Positions 37,546 through 47,425 of a stretch of DNA of 64,000 nucleotides are shown piece after piece. The position numbers and the translations under genes are program-made. This DNA comes from TH5896 sp049578985 (lineage in GTDB: Archaea; Thermoproteota; Nitrososphaeria; Nitrososphaerales; Nitrososphaeraceae). The stretch's first letter is position 1. Each line of letters starts with the position of its first letter. The notes beneath the pieces are model-generated. The model was not told where the DNA came from, did not search any database, and saw only the letters and a list, made by a program, of their open reading frames with translations. The stretch is taken from the NCBI GenBank assembly GCA_049578985.1, contig JBAUMZ010000112.1, forward strand, positions 1-64,000, in the 5' to 3' direction.

Positions 37546-38094
37546 ATGAAACGATCAAACACTCAAAAGAAAGACAAGAAAAAGGACACGAAAATTAGAT
37601 CATCTATTAATCTAGGCAAGGTATTCGATAAACATGTCAGGAGTGAATTTGAAGACAAGGACGTAGAGGAAACAATGAAAACAATGGGCAAGGACCCTTA
37701 TGTTCTCCATGTACCTGTACTCACTGGTGGAGTGGGTTACGATGGTGTATACAATTTCTACAAGAACGATTTTGTCGGTAAGATGCCTAAAGATGCCAAG
37801 TTTACAAACATCTCCCGTACCGTTGGAAAGAACCAAGTTGTTGATGAATTAATCATGAGTTTTACACATGACATCGAGATCAAGGCTTTACTTCCCGGGA
37901 TACAACCTACAGGCAAGTACGTAGAGTTACCCATCGTAGTCGTAATGAAATTCAGAGGTAACAAAATAGCGTATGAACACATATACTGGGACCAGGCATC
38001 ATTCCTAACTCAGATAGGCTTACTAGATGCCAAAAGTCTGCCGATCAAAGGCATTGAACAATCAGAAAAATTGAAAGAACTTTCATCAAAGTAA
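37546..38094 (+). CDS. SnoaL-like (NTF2-fold) protein
   Basis: 182 residues. Basic N-terminal tail (KKDKKKDTKIR), then an NTF2-like cone fold: KVFDKHVRSEFEDKDVEET, VLHVPVLTGGVGYDGVYNFY, KFTNISRTVGKNQVVDELI, KYVELPIVVVMKFRGNKIAY, HIYWDQASFLTQIG. The last part is typical of SnoaL-like proteins found with dienelactone hydrolases (COG4538 type). Enzymatic role unproven. A truncated second copy is at 3523-3705. Confidence 0.9.
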   Translation: MKRSNTQKKDKKKDTKIRSSINLGKVFDKHVRSEFEDKDVEETMKTMGKDPYVLHVPVLTGGVGYDGVYNFYKNDFVGKMPKDAKFTNISRTVGKNQVVDELIMSFTHDIEIKALLPGIQPTGKYVELPIVVVMKFRGNKIAYEHIYWDQASFLTQIGLLDAKSLPIKGIEQSEKLKELSSK

Positions 38095-38209
38095 CATTCC
38101 AGATAGGCATCTGTAAATGACAATTTATTATACTATAACACATCGCTTACATTAATCCCGCTTGCAATCGAAAAGTTCTACGACGTTGAGTTGACCAAAA
38201 GTCGGTATG

Positions 38210-38612
38210 TTACCTCTTGTATTCTTGTTTTCTTAGTGATTGATTTCCTCCGATATCTATGTCATTGCTGTTTTTTTCACCGCCGCTGGCCTGAATCGTA
38301 CTTTGCAGGTTAGCTCTATTCTTAAGAGCTACTATGTTGTTTGGATCTATAGCTAAAGTAGAGTAGTACTCTATGGCTTGGTCATAGTTACCAAGACTGT
38401 TAAGGGCTAGTTGTCGTCGCCAACATGTTTTCAACAAGTATAGGTCTTATTTGACTTTCAATACTGATATTATCACTCGCATTAGCTTTATTAAACAATT
38501 TCAATAGTGCATCAGTAATAGACTGGCTATCATTCTGTTCTGGAAAGTTTGAATAGCCTAATTGATTGCTTTTATGCAATAGATACTTTGAATAGCCTGG
38601 ATACGTTAACAA
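38210..38612 (-). pseudogene. TPR protein fragment, frameshifted
   Basis: Upstream frame: ALLKLFNKANASDNISIESQ, IRPILVENMLATT; downstream frame: LALNSLGNYDQAIEYYSTLA, IDPNNIVALKNRANL, the hallmark of a TPR unit. The switch is near 38405. Neither piece has a plausible start or full domain. Confidence 0.65.
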
Positions 38613-38723
38613 GTCATCATTAGTATCATGTATTGACTATGTCTGCTTGCTAAGCATGCTAAAGACAACTGCAGGATAGACTGAAGGGGCTACATAAATA
38701 GTATACATGTGTGGGTTATCATT

Positions 38724-39380
38724 ATGACAAATCATCCTAAAGGTTCGTCACCTCCAGCATTATTTGGAATAGTAATTGCACTAGCATCTGTCTTAGTAAT
38801 AACACCCTGGTTTCACAGCGATATGACTCTTTCTTATGGTACTGGCGGTAGCGGTGGTTCAGGCGGTAGCGGAGGGTTATTGGTCTGCCCTTCAGAGTGT
38901 CCCGATGCTGACATAGATATAGCTGAAGCAGTAGAAGCAGAGAATGCAACTATGGCAGGAGCAACAAACCAGACTAATACTAATGAAGTTGGAGCATACG
39001 ATGGAGATGAAGCAGAGTTTCTGAGTATTCAAAATGCAAAGTCTGGATCAATATCTCAAATCAATGCTACAGCATATACACTCGAATTAGGTAACGTATC
39101 TAATAGCACTATCTTGTTCTCAGACAGACCGGAAAGAATTGAAGAATCAATCAGTACTTTTAACTTTGTTGGTAACTGGGCTGCTGGACCCAACAATTTT
39201 GCAGAAGATGCGCCAAATGATGCTCTGATAGTTGAAGATGCTCAATCGGGTCAATTGGAAATGGCTATCATCGAGTTATTCAATCCTGTCTATGATACCA
39301 CCTCAAATACATTAACATACACAATTATGGCTGAAAATGCAACATCTATCGATTTACCAAGTTTGGACAGTCTTTTTTAG
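38724..39380 (+). CDS. SDRPER-family exported protein
   Basis: 218 residues from ATG 38724. Signal or anchor helix (ALFGIVIALASVLVITPWF), a GGSGG repeat linker, a CPSECPD motif, then the family domain: SIQNAKSGSISQINATAYTL, ILFSDRPERIEESIS, FVGNWAAGPNNFAED, NDALIVEDAQSGQ, ELFNPVYDTTSNTLTYTIM. The end is altered: after SIDLP a one-base shift gives SLDSLF and a stop, where relatives have EFGQ-LVID; that sequence is visible in the next frame. Confidence 0.85.
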   Translation: MTNHPKGSSPPALFGIVIALASVLVITPWFHSDMTLSYGTGGSGGSGGSGGLLVCPSECPDADIDIAEAVEAENATMAGATNQTNTNEVGAYDGDEAEFLSIQNAKSGSISQINATAYTLELGNVSNSTILFSDRPERIEESISTFNFVGNWAAGPNNFAEDAPNDALIVEDAQSGQLEMAIIELFNPVYDTTSNTLTYTIMAENATSIDLPSLDSLF

Positions 39381-39468
39381 TGATAGATGGGTTGAAGTGG
39401 GAGCGAAACGGCGTTACCCAATTGCACTGGCGGTAGCCGTGGCGCGGGCGCATTGAATCTACAGTAGA

Positions 39469-39486
39469 GCACATAAATATTTGTGC
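39469..39486 (+). promoter_or_regulatory. SDRPER-type palindromic TATA promoter
   Basis: GCACATAAATATTTGTGC, 34 bases from its start to the ATG at 39503, followed by GATCTTCTTTCT. Exact match to 32954 and near matches at 51763 and 51915. Confidence 0.7.
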
Positions 39487-39502
39487 GATCTTCTTTCTAA
39501 GA

Positions 39503-39652
39503 ATGATTAATTCAAGAATATTTGGTATAGTGTTCGTAGTAGTAGGAGCGGTCGCATCTATCATGACTGTAACTACAATATCTTTACAGAATGCTATGGC
39601 TAGCGTCTTGAGTGGGTTTGCCCAATCAGTACTAGTACGACCCAATCAGTAC
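39503..39652 (+). CDS. Signal-peptide-only gene remnant (49 aa)
   Basis: MINSRIFGIVFVVVGAVASI then MTVTTISLQNAMAS is a signal peptide that continues 15 residues and stops inside a 20-bp tandem duplication (39621-39660). The promoter and MINxxIxGI start are those of SDRPER genes. Likely the 5' relic of a family member. Confidence 0.5.
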
Positions 39653-39660
39653 TAGTACGA
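39621..39660 (+). repeat. 20-bp perfect tandem duplication
   Basis: CCCAATCAGTACTAGTACGA occurs twice in succession; the second unit supplies the stop of the preceding short frame. Confidence 0.95.
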
Positions 39661-40211
39661 ATACAGTAATAGCGACAATACCAGTTGGGAATTAATTCGC
39701 CAAGTGAGCTTGACGAAACATTTTTTTTGATTTTAGATTCTAGTGTGGCAAGACTTTATAGTGGTTTCAAATTTTCACGAGATTAAACGACAGCGATGAT
39801 AATGACCAATCAGCTTAGCGATGAAGCAGCGACAGGCAAATGATGCTCGTACACGACAGTAGCAATGGCGAAACGAGGCGACGTACAAAACATCGCAATC
39901 CAGCAACAGTGTAAACTTTAGTAGTAGTATCAGTGTAATACCCGATCTTATGGTATTTTATCCCTTTTCCGAAATGAATTAGAATTAGTAATATAGCATT
40001 AGTAGTATAAATTAGAATTAGTAATTCCAATTAAGAAATTCATTAATGGGAATAGTAATTTTAAGCGATAATTTTTTCAACAGAGCCATGCCTATACTTG
40101 AACTAAATAATATGATTTAACATGACCATAAAGGCCATTATTTTTCCTATATCTTCGATGCTACCATTAAAGGATGATAAAGGCCGATTGTCAGGGCTCC
40201 TTATTGTAGGA
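39661..40211. other. Non-coding stretch
   Basis: Contains a dispersed element copy at 39747-39780 (GGCAAGACTTTATAGTGG...). Otherwise AT-rich with no gene recognised; the convergent gene ends at 40212. Confidence 0.4.
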
Positions 40212-40727
40212 CTATTCCTCTGGTGGTTCGAAACCTAAAACCCTTTCCAGACACTCCATTATCTGCTGAATGGTCTCCTCATCAATTCCTGCAAGATTCA
40301 GGATATCCCCCACCAATTCGATTTTGTTCGGCTCTATCGAAGCACATACTTCTTCAAGCGTAATATCTTCGGAACTGGCCACATCCAAGAAATTCTGGAT
40401 TTGAGCTTCAGTAAGGAACTCGGTAAAGCACTCTTCACATGTTTGTGGGAACTTCTTGTCATCTTTCTCTTTAGAGAATGACTTTACTTCCGGGAATGTC
40501 TGCTGTGCGGTTAACGCTGCTGCGTTCTCATCACCTTGTATTTGTGAATCCGTATTTTGACACCCTATATTAATAGGGATAAACTCGTTACCGCAAGTGC
40601 TTGTTTGCGATGTCGCTTGGTTCTTCTCGTATGCAGATACGCTTTCAGGTGTTACAGTAGAGACCGCAGATATTACAAGTAATAAAGCTGCTATTGTCGT
40701 TATAATTCCAAGTTTTTGAGATTGCAT
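40212..40727 (-). CDS. Exported CGN/QGDEN protein with C-terminal helical domain
   Basis: 171 residues from ATG 40727 (MQSQKLGIITTI), the same start as the protein at 55883. Signal peptide to VSA, then YEKNQATSQTSTCGNEFIP, NIGCQNTDSQIQGDENA, ALTAQQTFPEV. It adds an acidic helical C-terminal domain with CEEC and repeated helices (DITLEEVCASIEPNKIELVG). An open 19-codon extension upstream is not supported by the paralog. Confidence 0.88.
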   Translation of the reverse strand: MQSQKLGIITTIAALLLVISAVSTVTPESVSAYEKNQATSQTSTCGNEFIPINIGCQNTDSQIQGDENAAALTAQQTFPEVKSFSKEKDDKKFPQTCEECFTEFLTEAQIQNFLDVASSEDITLEEVCASIEPNKIELVGDILNLAGIDEETIQQIMECLERVLGFEPPEE

Positions 40728-40919
40728 TACTATTTGGGTTATTTCTATTTGGTTTGTCTGGATTGAGTGAAATAAGACTGACAAACAAATCTTACAAGCC
40801 TTCTTGCTATTTTCTTGCTGTTCCTGTTTGTGCGGCGCGGATGATGTGTACTTCAGTCTAGTTCCTAGACTTATGGTATATCCTTTTTTCTGGGTGTGCC
40901 GGCCGCTATCTCGTTGTCT

Positions 40920-41129
40920 CTAAGTTAACCTAATAACGTCCTGCCTCAAGTATTGAAGACTCCCTATTATCGTATCTAAGTTATGTACTATCTCTTCTTT
41001 TAGACTTCTATTAGTATTTGTATAATTCATTCTGTCTATTGCATTCTGAATAAGTTGCTTCGTCTTTGGTTCTAAATATTCCAGTGTCCAGTCGCAAGTG
41101 TTCGATGAAGTATTGAATTCATGGAACAT
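40920..41129 (-). CDS. Small helical hypothetical protein (69 aa)
   Basis: ATG start, mostly helical and polar (EPKTKQLIQNAIDRMNYTN, SLKEEIVHNLDTIIGSLQYL). No motif. Isolated. Confidence 0.45.
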   Translation of the reverse strand: MFHEFNTSSNTCDWTLEYLEPKTKQLIQNAIDRMNYTNTNRSLKEEIVHNLDTIIGSLQYLRQDVIRLT

Positions 41130-41842
41130 CTACCAAGGTATAGCAGTTACCTAGATTGACAATTAGCTTGGCATCTATCACCAAAATGGACTGTCCAAAC
41201 TCCTCTGTCAAATTTGGTTCACACACAGTACAGACAGATGTCGTCTATCACCCTGAAAAGAGAAGAGGGAAGAGAGAGGAAGAAGAAGCCTTTGCCCTGC
41301 TCGTGTCTAGTCGGCTAAAAGTTCTTGTTGACTAACAGAAATGTTGGCCGAGTATGCAATATCCATTGAATGGGTATCCATATTGGTTGCAGTTTCTTGA
41401 AAACATAATTTTCGAAGATGTAGTTTCCTGGTGGGGCACTACTAGTATCAATACCTCCTATCAATGGTGATTTGGTGACAGTTAGGAACATTCCATGGGA
41501 TAATACGATAAGAAATAACAGATAAATAAGCCGTAGCGCGGACAGTCCTAACTCGTAGCAGTCAATAGCAGATAGAAAAAGCTATAGCAAGCAATGGCCT
41601 CTAAATCTTATGGGGTAGTTCTTACCTCCCTGACCAAGTACAATTTAAGCATTATTAATCTACACTCGATTTACGATCACTTAAGGATAAAGACTATTTA
41701 AAAACGAGACAACAGCAACATAAATAGTATATTGTAATACTCTATATTATGATACACTAACATAAAAGATGTAGTTTTGTAGGCCTATATTATATGCAGT
41801 ATCTTTTTTAGATTTTCATGAAACCAGATTGTACTAGAGCTA
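41130..41842. other. Gene-poor stretch
   Basis: Only weak scraps. Around 41545-41595 a block (TAGCAGATAGAAAAAGCTAT) resembles sequences upstream of the HTH gene at 53795 (about 53740-53770) and near 63700-63730, so it may be an old repeat. Confidence 0.4.
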
Positions 41843-43069
41843 TTAACTGACATCTGTTCTGCTCATATGGTTTTTAATTGCATCATTTAGCGTTTTTGTT
41901 ACAATTGGAAGAATTCTAGGATCGTTTACCTTCGGAATTATGTAATCCTCTTTCAGATGAGGTTTTTCAACTAGCGAAGCGATAGCATAGGACGCTGTAA
42001 CTAATATGTCTTCATCTAAATCTTTTGCTCTCATGTCAAGCAATGCCCTTAGAACCGAAGGGAACACGACAGCATTGTTGACCTGATTGGGAAAATCTGA
42101 CCGGCCAGTAGCTACGATTCTTGCACCAGCTTTCAATGCATCTGATGGAAGTATCTCAGGATCAGGATTGCTTAATGCAAAAATTATAGCATTTCGGTTC
42201 ATTGATCTCACCATACCAGCTTTTAAAAGTCCAGCTTTGCCAGATACACCTATGAATACATCGGCATCTCTAACTATATCTGCTAAATTCCCTGTCAATT
42301 TCCTTGGATTGCTTTTACTAGATATTTCTTGTTTGTATGTAGTGTCGTTGTTTCTATCGTCGCCGTCATCTATTAGATCTATTCTTCCTTCATATAATGC
42401 TCCTTTGCTATCTGTAACAACAATATCTTTACATCCTGCTTTTTGCAGAATCTGAAAGATACCAAAACCAGCAGAACCAGCACCTGATACAACTACCTTT
42501 ATGCTATCAATTTTTTTGTTCAATAACTTTAGAGAATTTATCAATGCTGCCAAAGTTATTACAGCCGTACCATGCTGATCGTCATGAAAAACTGGTATGG
42601 TAAGTTCATCTTGGAGTCTTTTTATAATATCAAAGACCTTGGGCGATTCTATATCTTCAATATTTATCGCTCCAAAAACAGGTTGAATCGCCTTAACAAG
42701 TCTAATTATTTCTTCCTTTTCTTTTGTTGCTATACATAATGGAATTGCATTTATGCCACCCAAAATTTTGAACAAGACAGATTTTCCCTCCATAACGGGG
42801 AGTGCTCCTTCAGGTCCGATATTTCCTAGGCCAAGGACTCGTGTTCCATCACATATTATAGCAACATTGTTCCACTTTGATGTATAATCGTATGCCAATT
42901 CTTTATTATTACTTATTTCTGTGGCAACATATGCTACTCCTGGTGTGTATATTAAACCAAGTGTCCCTTTTTCCTCATCAAAAGCATTTTCTACAGATAT
43001 CCTATTGTGAATTTCGATCTTTCCTTTTAGCATTCTATGAAGATTGATGGCGTCTTCCTTAGTATTCAA
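41843..43069 (-). CDS. NAD(P)-dependent malic enzyme
   Basis: 408 residues. Oxidative decarboxylation of malate to pyruvate, cytosolic. Malic N domain: YTPGVA at 41-46 with the catalytic tyrosine, GLGNIGPEGALPVMEGKSVL with the lysine near 96; metal-binding acidic pair E138-D139 and FHDDQHGTA at 161-169. NAD-binding GAGSAGFG at 196-203, then LSNPDPEI late. Length is usual for short archaeal/bacterial enzymes without a phosphotransacetylase domain. Intact, monocistronic, ATG start. Confidence 0.97.
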   Translation of the reverse strand: MNTKEDAINLHRMLKGKIEIHNRISVENAFDEEKGTLGLIYTPGVAYVATEISNNKELAYDYTSKWNNVAIICDGTRVLGLGNIGPEGALPVMEGKSVLFKILGGINAIPLCIATKEKEEIIRLVKAIQPVFGAINIEDIESPKVFDIIKRLQDELTIPVFHDDQHGTAVITLAALINSLKLLNKKIDSIKVVVSGAGSAGFGIFQILQKAGCKDIVVTDSKGALYEGRIDLIDDGDDRNNDTTYKQEISSKSNPRKLTGNLADIVRDADVFIGVSGKAGLLKAGMVRSMNRNAIIFALSNPDPEILPSDALKAGARIVATGRSDFPNQVNNAVVFPSVLRALLDMRAKDLDEDILVTASYAIASLVEKPHLKEDYIIPKVNDPRILPIVTKTLNDAIKNHMSRTDVS

Positions 43070-43203
43070 GTAATATTCAAGCCCTCTAATTCCCGGTATT
43101 CATCCATAGTGTATTCTCGCCAAATATAACTGCTTGAAATAGTTCTTCATTTCATCTGGAATATTACAGTTATTATTATTAGCACTAGTAAATATATTCA
43201 TAC

Positions 43204-43437
43204 TTATAAACCTCTTAGAAAAAGCGGAATTATTCTTACTCTATCATTAATACACAAGGGGCATTTAGTAATTGTTTCAATCTTAAAAAGTTTACCATGA
43301 GTAGATAATGATGAAGCGAAAGACATGATTCACATATTAGAAAATGCTTTCCTTTCTCACGATTATTGTCACCGGTAGGATATTTTTCTGTTTCTCCTAT
43401 TGGTATTGCCATCATAAATATGCCATCTTCATCTAGC
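43204..43437 (-). pseudogene. Small zinc-finger protein, frameshifted
   Basis: First frame: KLDEDGIFMMAIPIGETEKY, HFLICESCLSLHH; second frame: GKLFKIETITKCPLCINDRV to TAA at 43204. Together they form a two-CxxC zinc finger (CESC and CPLC) split by a frameshift near 43305. Start unclear (ATG at 43415 possible). Confidence 0.55.
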
Positions 43438-44078
43438 TTTACTACTGCTGCTGATCACCATCCTGTTTCTTGGAGCAGTTATTTGCTTATTTGCTTCAAT
43501 ATTGTTTAATAACTGGATCTAAGGTAAATTCGAAGGATTTTGAAGTTACAAGAGTCACAAGAGTCGATAGGCTATAGTGTTCCCTCTTTAATTGCGCATA
43601 GTACTAGTTAGTTTGCAAATATCTTATTGATTGTGAAAGACGATGACCCAGAATATTAGCCCTGACAGACGAATAGTTATTACGAAGCGGGCAACTAAAT
43701 TTTTTTCTCTGTTTCACCCGGTTGTCATGTCCTTATTTGCTACTGGTCATAATACTAAGACTGTGATAACTAAACAGTAAGAATAACCTGATTCACTCTT
43801 TCCAATTTTTCTTACAAAATGCACATAAGTCTACCCAACCACCTGCCATTCGAACCTGGTTATACCCTTTACTATTTCCACAAAACGTACAGACTCTGCA
43901 TTTCATCCGATAGAATGTCCTGTATGTGGATTAGATGTGTTTACAGTGTCTAACATTATTTATGTTATATCGACTGGATGAGATGAGTTAGCAATCATTA
44001 GGCAGCAGTAAACTCTACATGTCCTAATTAAAAAATTCCTCCAGGGATGATATTACATTTTAGCGAAATCCCAAGTAG
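43438..44078. other. Gene-poor stretch
   Basis: No gene recognised. Short CxxC-type scraps (for example near 43850-43930) are seen in more than one frame but not a complete frame. Confidence 0.35.
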
Positions 44079-44310
44079 AAAAGATGGGCACTGTCAATAT
44101 TAAGAAATTTCCATACAAAGGAAGCTATACGCTTTAATGAATTAAAGAGAGTATCACCTAGTACCAGTACTAGCGAATAGATTATTGGAAATGGAACGGG
44201 AAGGCCTTATTTCAAAGAAAATTTATCCTGAAATCCCAGAGTAGAGTACCGGCTGGCTGCTAGGGCAAAGGAGCTAGGGGTAATACTTAAAGATTTATGA
44301 GAATGGGCTC
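44079..44310 (+). pseudogene. HxlR-type transcriptional regulator, dead
   Basis: Frames in turn give KRWALSILRNF and AIRFNELKRVSPSTST, then ANRLLEMEREGLISKKIYPE, then VEYRLAARAKELGVILKDL. This order (W-x-x-x-IL, RFNEL, LxxLExEGLI, VEYxLxxxGxxL) is the winged helix of the HxlR family. At least two frameshifts and a stop. Confidence 0.7.
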
Positions 44311-44366
44311 AGCACTGGAAATCTCCTAGAATTCCAGCCACAACACTAGAATAAGACTAATCTGTG

Positions 44367-44514
44367 TGCCCAATTCGGGGCCATGCATCCAAGGTTCGAT
44401 GAACTAATCACTGTCATTAGAACTGTTGTAGAAGACGGGAAGGGGTCATTGCACAAGGAAGCAACTAGTCACGATGACTTGTTTGACTGTTTCAGACTAT
44501 CAGTCCGTCAATAA
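44367..44514 (+). pseudogene. C-terminal remnant, possibly of terminase-like protein
   Basis: 48 codons, CAQFGAMHPRFDELITVIRT then VVEDGKGSLHKEATSHDDLF and DCFRLSVRQ. The xxxSHDDLFDxFRLS ending resembles the C-terminal part of large terminase nuclease domains (conserved HDD-D). If right, it marks a lost virus or provirus. No start codon; identification is tentative. Confidence 0.4.
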
Positions 44515-44522
44515 GGCCATTA

Positions 44523-45191
44523 CTAACCGCCAACAACAAGCGCCGAAGGAGTATATTCGATCGGCCAGTCAGCACTCAGTTTGTTCCAAGATTTACCTGA
44601 ATCCGTCGAAATAAAGATACCACGATTGTTGGCGGCATAAAACTTTCCAGATACCTTTCGATTTGCTGCTAAAATCGACACAGTGGTCCCATAAGGTTCA
44701 GGAAGCCCTTTTGAAACAGCATTCCAATATTTGCCATCTGCAGTATCCTTTCTGTATAGTTAGGCAGCGCCGTCGGGCACAAAGGATTTAAAAGGGCCAT
44801 CAGAGGCTGAGACAATCACGGCCTCAGGATTATCTGAATCAACCGCCAATCCAACAAGGTAACTATGTTTCAACCCTTCCATGGGTCTAGTCCATGTTTC
44901 TCCATAATCATAACTTTCGAAGTACCAGTCGCCTGCAGAAGAATAGAGGCGTTTATGAGCCTTCGGATGAGTGGCTAAAGTATGCGTATCATACTGGCCA
45001 CCTTTAACTCTGTCTATCCATGTTTTTCCCCCATCGCGACTTTGTACAAGTGCACCCGCCTCTATAGCGACAAAAAGATAATCTGGATTGATCGCATCAG
45101 GTTCAATCCAACGAACATGATGGGTCCAGGGCCTAGGAGGGAAACTCCAAGTTTTTGATGAAGGTAAATTATTTCGCAATACTTTTCGCAA
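44523..45191 (-). pseudogene. BNR/sialidase-like propeller, 5'-truncated with nonsense codon
   Basis: 223 codons in one frame from 45191 to TAG 44523, broken by TAA at 44760-44762. Visible: WSFPPRPWTHHVRWIEPDA, LFVAIEAGALVQSRDGGKTW, HTLATHPKAHKRLYSSAGDW, YFESYDYGETWTRPMEGL, and after the stop YAANNRGIFISTDSGKSW. The S/T-x-D-x-G-x-T/S-W boxes are BNR repeats. Family proteins have a longer N-terminal half, absent here. Non-functional. Confidence 0.75.
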
Positions 45192-45293
45192 ATTTCAGTA
45201 TAGATGGTCTTGTAGGATGAGGTTGTGGTGAATTACAAGGCATGGCAAGGTACTAGAACACCTTATATCCAAGATATAATAACTGACACTCAT

Positions 45294-47096
45294 ATGATAC
45301 AAAATCATAGAAAAAACTATACTTTGATTCTGTTACCTTTCCTGTTGGCCAGCATTGCTGCTGGTGGTCTGCTACTCCTAAGTGCGAGTACGTCACCAGG
45401 CTATGCTAGCACCAACGATGGTAACAATAGTAACAACAGCATGACCACTAACCCTTCCTCAACTCTTCTCCCCAATAGTTACAGCAGCAGCGCACTCGGG
45501 AATACTTACGCTACCCTTGACCTAACTCCGAATATGATAGCCGCCGGTGGCCCAATTCCCCCTAACTATACAATAGCGCAACAAGAAGCAGAATGCGCAG
45601 CAGAGCAGGAGAACCCTGGATGGTACCCAACACTGGCTCCTGCAGAGCATCATGACTCTGCACGTTCGGAGATGTATCCATGTGCCCAGTTCCCCGGATC
45701 CTATACTGGTCCTAACAACGTGTATGCTTATCCATCACCGTTAAGTACGTATATCACTCCATTTAGCATGGCAACACGTGGAATAGACGAGATGTACATT
45801 TATGGTGGAGCAGCCGCTGATGCTAAACCGCCAACCGGTCAAACATATGTCGCTAGTGTAGAACCAGGTACGCTCGACGAGAAATGGCGAACTTATCTTA
45901 ATAATGGCAATATAACCAATGAATTCTATCTACAAGGGGCAGTCTACACCTTGCCTGATGGCACCCTTGCTGCTACTGCGGGTCACCAACTGTTTAAACT
46001 CAATGCCACCACTGGAGCAATTATCGCTAAAGTTACTCTTCCAACCGGTGACAACCCTGCAAGTGATAGTGGATTCAACGGTTTGTCAATATTCCCAGGA
46101 GATGGTAGCCTCATCCTCAAGTCATTTAACCGACCAGTTGGATGCCCACTAAATGGCTACAGCGCTGCTGCCTACGCATGCCCAGGTGCCCCTGCATCTG
46201 CTAGTCCTTCAGTCTTGTCGGTAGTTGACCCAGATACCTGGAAAGTACTTGGTTGGGTTCAGGGTACCGAGAACTCTGCTGGTCGTATTACTGCTAGCCA
46301 GTTCGAAGGCAAGAACTATGCCTACTTTGCTGGTAGTTCCAACGTATTCCGATATGTATGGGATGGCAATAATATAACACTCGATGAAACCTGGGGACCA
46401 GTTCCGTACTTGAAACCGGGTCAAACGATTGCGGGCGCCGTCGAGATTCTAGGTAACTGGATGATCCTCACTACCAATGGCAATCCATCTAACGTACCTA
46501 TGAGCGTGGTTGCTATCTCACAGGCGAACTCAAGCAAGTTGACAACGCTTGACCCCATACCCCTTGAACCAGGACAACAGAGTACTTATTATGCCCACGG
46601 TGCAGTAGACCCAGAGAATAATCGGATTTATGCCATGGATGCTGGAGTACACAAGGCATTTGCTGTCAATATTGATCCCAGTACTGGTAATATGTCAGTT
46701 GCATGGGTTGAGCCTCAATGGAGCCAGAGTTACATCACGCTGATAGGCCCATCTTACGCACGAGTCTTCGTCAATACTAACATGTCATCACCAGTGACAC
46801 AGAACGTCAGTGAGATGAAGCCTGGACCTATTGGAGCCAATTACAAGGAACAGATCCAATGGAGAGATGCTGCAACGGGCAACTTACTTGCTGCATCTGA
46901 CTTCTTCCCATCGTCTGCTTCGTATGCCGATGTGCCTGTTGGTTATGGTGGGCTCATCTACGACATTACTAACATCGGTAACATCATTGCCCTTCAGGTA
47001 CTACCAGCAACTAATGTGACCTCCACAACTAATGCCGACATGGCCTCCACTACTACTACAACAACAGGTCAGAATTCAACGTCAGCAGCAGGCTGA
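45294..47096 (+). CDS. Large exported beta-propeller protein
   Basis: 600 residues from ATG 45294: signal peptide (TLILLPFLLASIAAGGLLLL, ending GYA), a Ser/Asn/Thr linker, then repeated sheet units of a quinoprotein-like propeller (TYVASVEPGTLDEKWRTYL, LPDGTLAATAGHQLFKLN, WMILTTNGNPSN, YYAHGAVDPENNRIYAMD), ending in a Ser/Thr-rich tail (STTTTTTGQNSTSAAG). Many potential N-glycosylation sites (NNT, NNS). GC content is visibly higher than in its surroundings, suggesting high expression or transfer. Extracellular; no catalytic residues identified. The frame is open 23 codons upstream, without signal character. Confidence 0.9.
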   Translation: MIQNHRKNYTLILLPFLLASIAAGGLLLLSASTSPGYASTNDGNNSNNSMTTNPSSTLLPNSYSSSALGNTYATLDLTPNMIAAGGPIPPNYTIAQQEAECAAEQENPGWYPTLAPAEHHDSARSEMYPCAQFPGSYTGPNNVYAYPSPLSTYITPFSMATRGIDEMYIYGGAAADAKPPTGQTYVASVEPGTLDEKWRTYLNNGNITNEFYLQGAVYTLPDGTLAATAGHQLFKLNATTGAIIAKVTLPTGDNPASDSGFNGLSIFPGDGSLILKSFNRPVGCPLNGYSAAAYACPGAPASASPSVLSVVDPDTWKVLGWVQGTENSAGRITASQFEGKNYAYFAGSSNVFRYVWDGNNITLDETWGPVPYLKPGQTIAGAVEILGNWMILTTNGNPSNVPMSVVAISQANSSKLTTLDPIPLEPGQQSTYYAHGAVDPENNRIYAMDAGVHKAFAVNIDPSTGNMSVAWVEPQWSQSYITLIGPSYARVFVNTNMSSPVTQNVSEMKPGPIGANYKEQIQWRDAATGNLLAASDFFPSSASYADVPVGYGGLIYDITNIGNIIALQVLPATNVTSTTNADMASTTTTTTGQNSTSAAG

Positions 47097-47123
47097 TTGA
47101 TTGACCAAGCGGATCAGTCAATC

Positions 47124-47147
47124 AATCTACCTTTTTTCCTTTTTTTG
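47124..47147 (+). terminator. T-rich terminator
   Basis: CTACCTTTTTTCCTTTTTTT shortly after the propeller gene; two oligo-T tracts typical of archaeal termination. Confidence 0.55.
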
Positions 47148-47425
47148 TTGTAGAACATCTATGTGTTTATCGAGGTAGGCATTACTTTATCAGTGTCTCT
47201 ATCCATAGTAACAAGCGATCAGGTGAAAAATTTCTACAGGCTTTGATTAGCCCCGGTCTTATGAAGAATCTTCAGAAATGCGGTAGTTTTTCAGAATTCT
47301 AATAAATAGTATTTTCAGAAGGTAATTGACTGACAGTAAGTACAGTGTCTGAATAATTAGTTATGCAGTGGCTTTGAGAACAAAAAAATAGTTGTGGATG
47401 AATCAAATAGTTTTGTTCAGTCTAG

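Noticed and set aside
39346..39645. 99-codon minus-strand frame
   Set aside because: Antisense to the SDRPER gene end and the signal-peptide stub.
42087..42455. 122-codon plus-strand frame
   Set aside because: Antisense within the well-supported malic enzyme gene.
45919..46152. 77-codon alternate frame
   Set aside because: Shadow frame inside the exported propeller gene.
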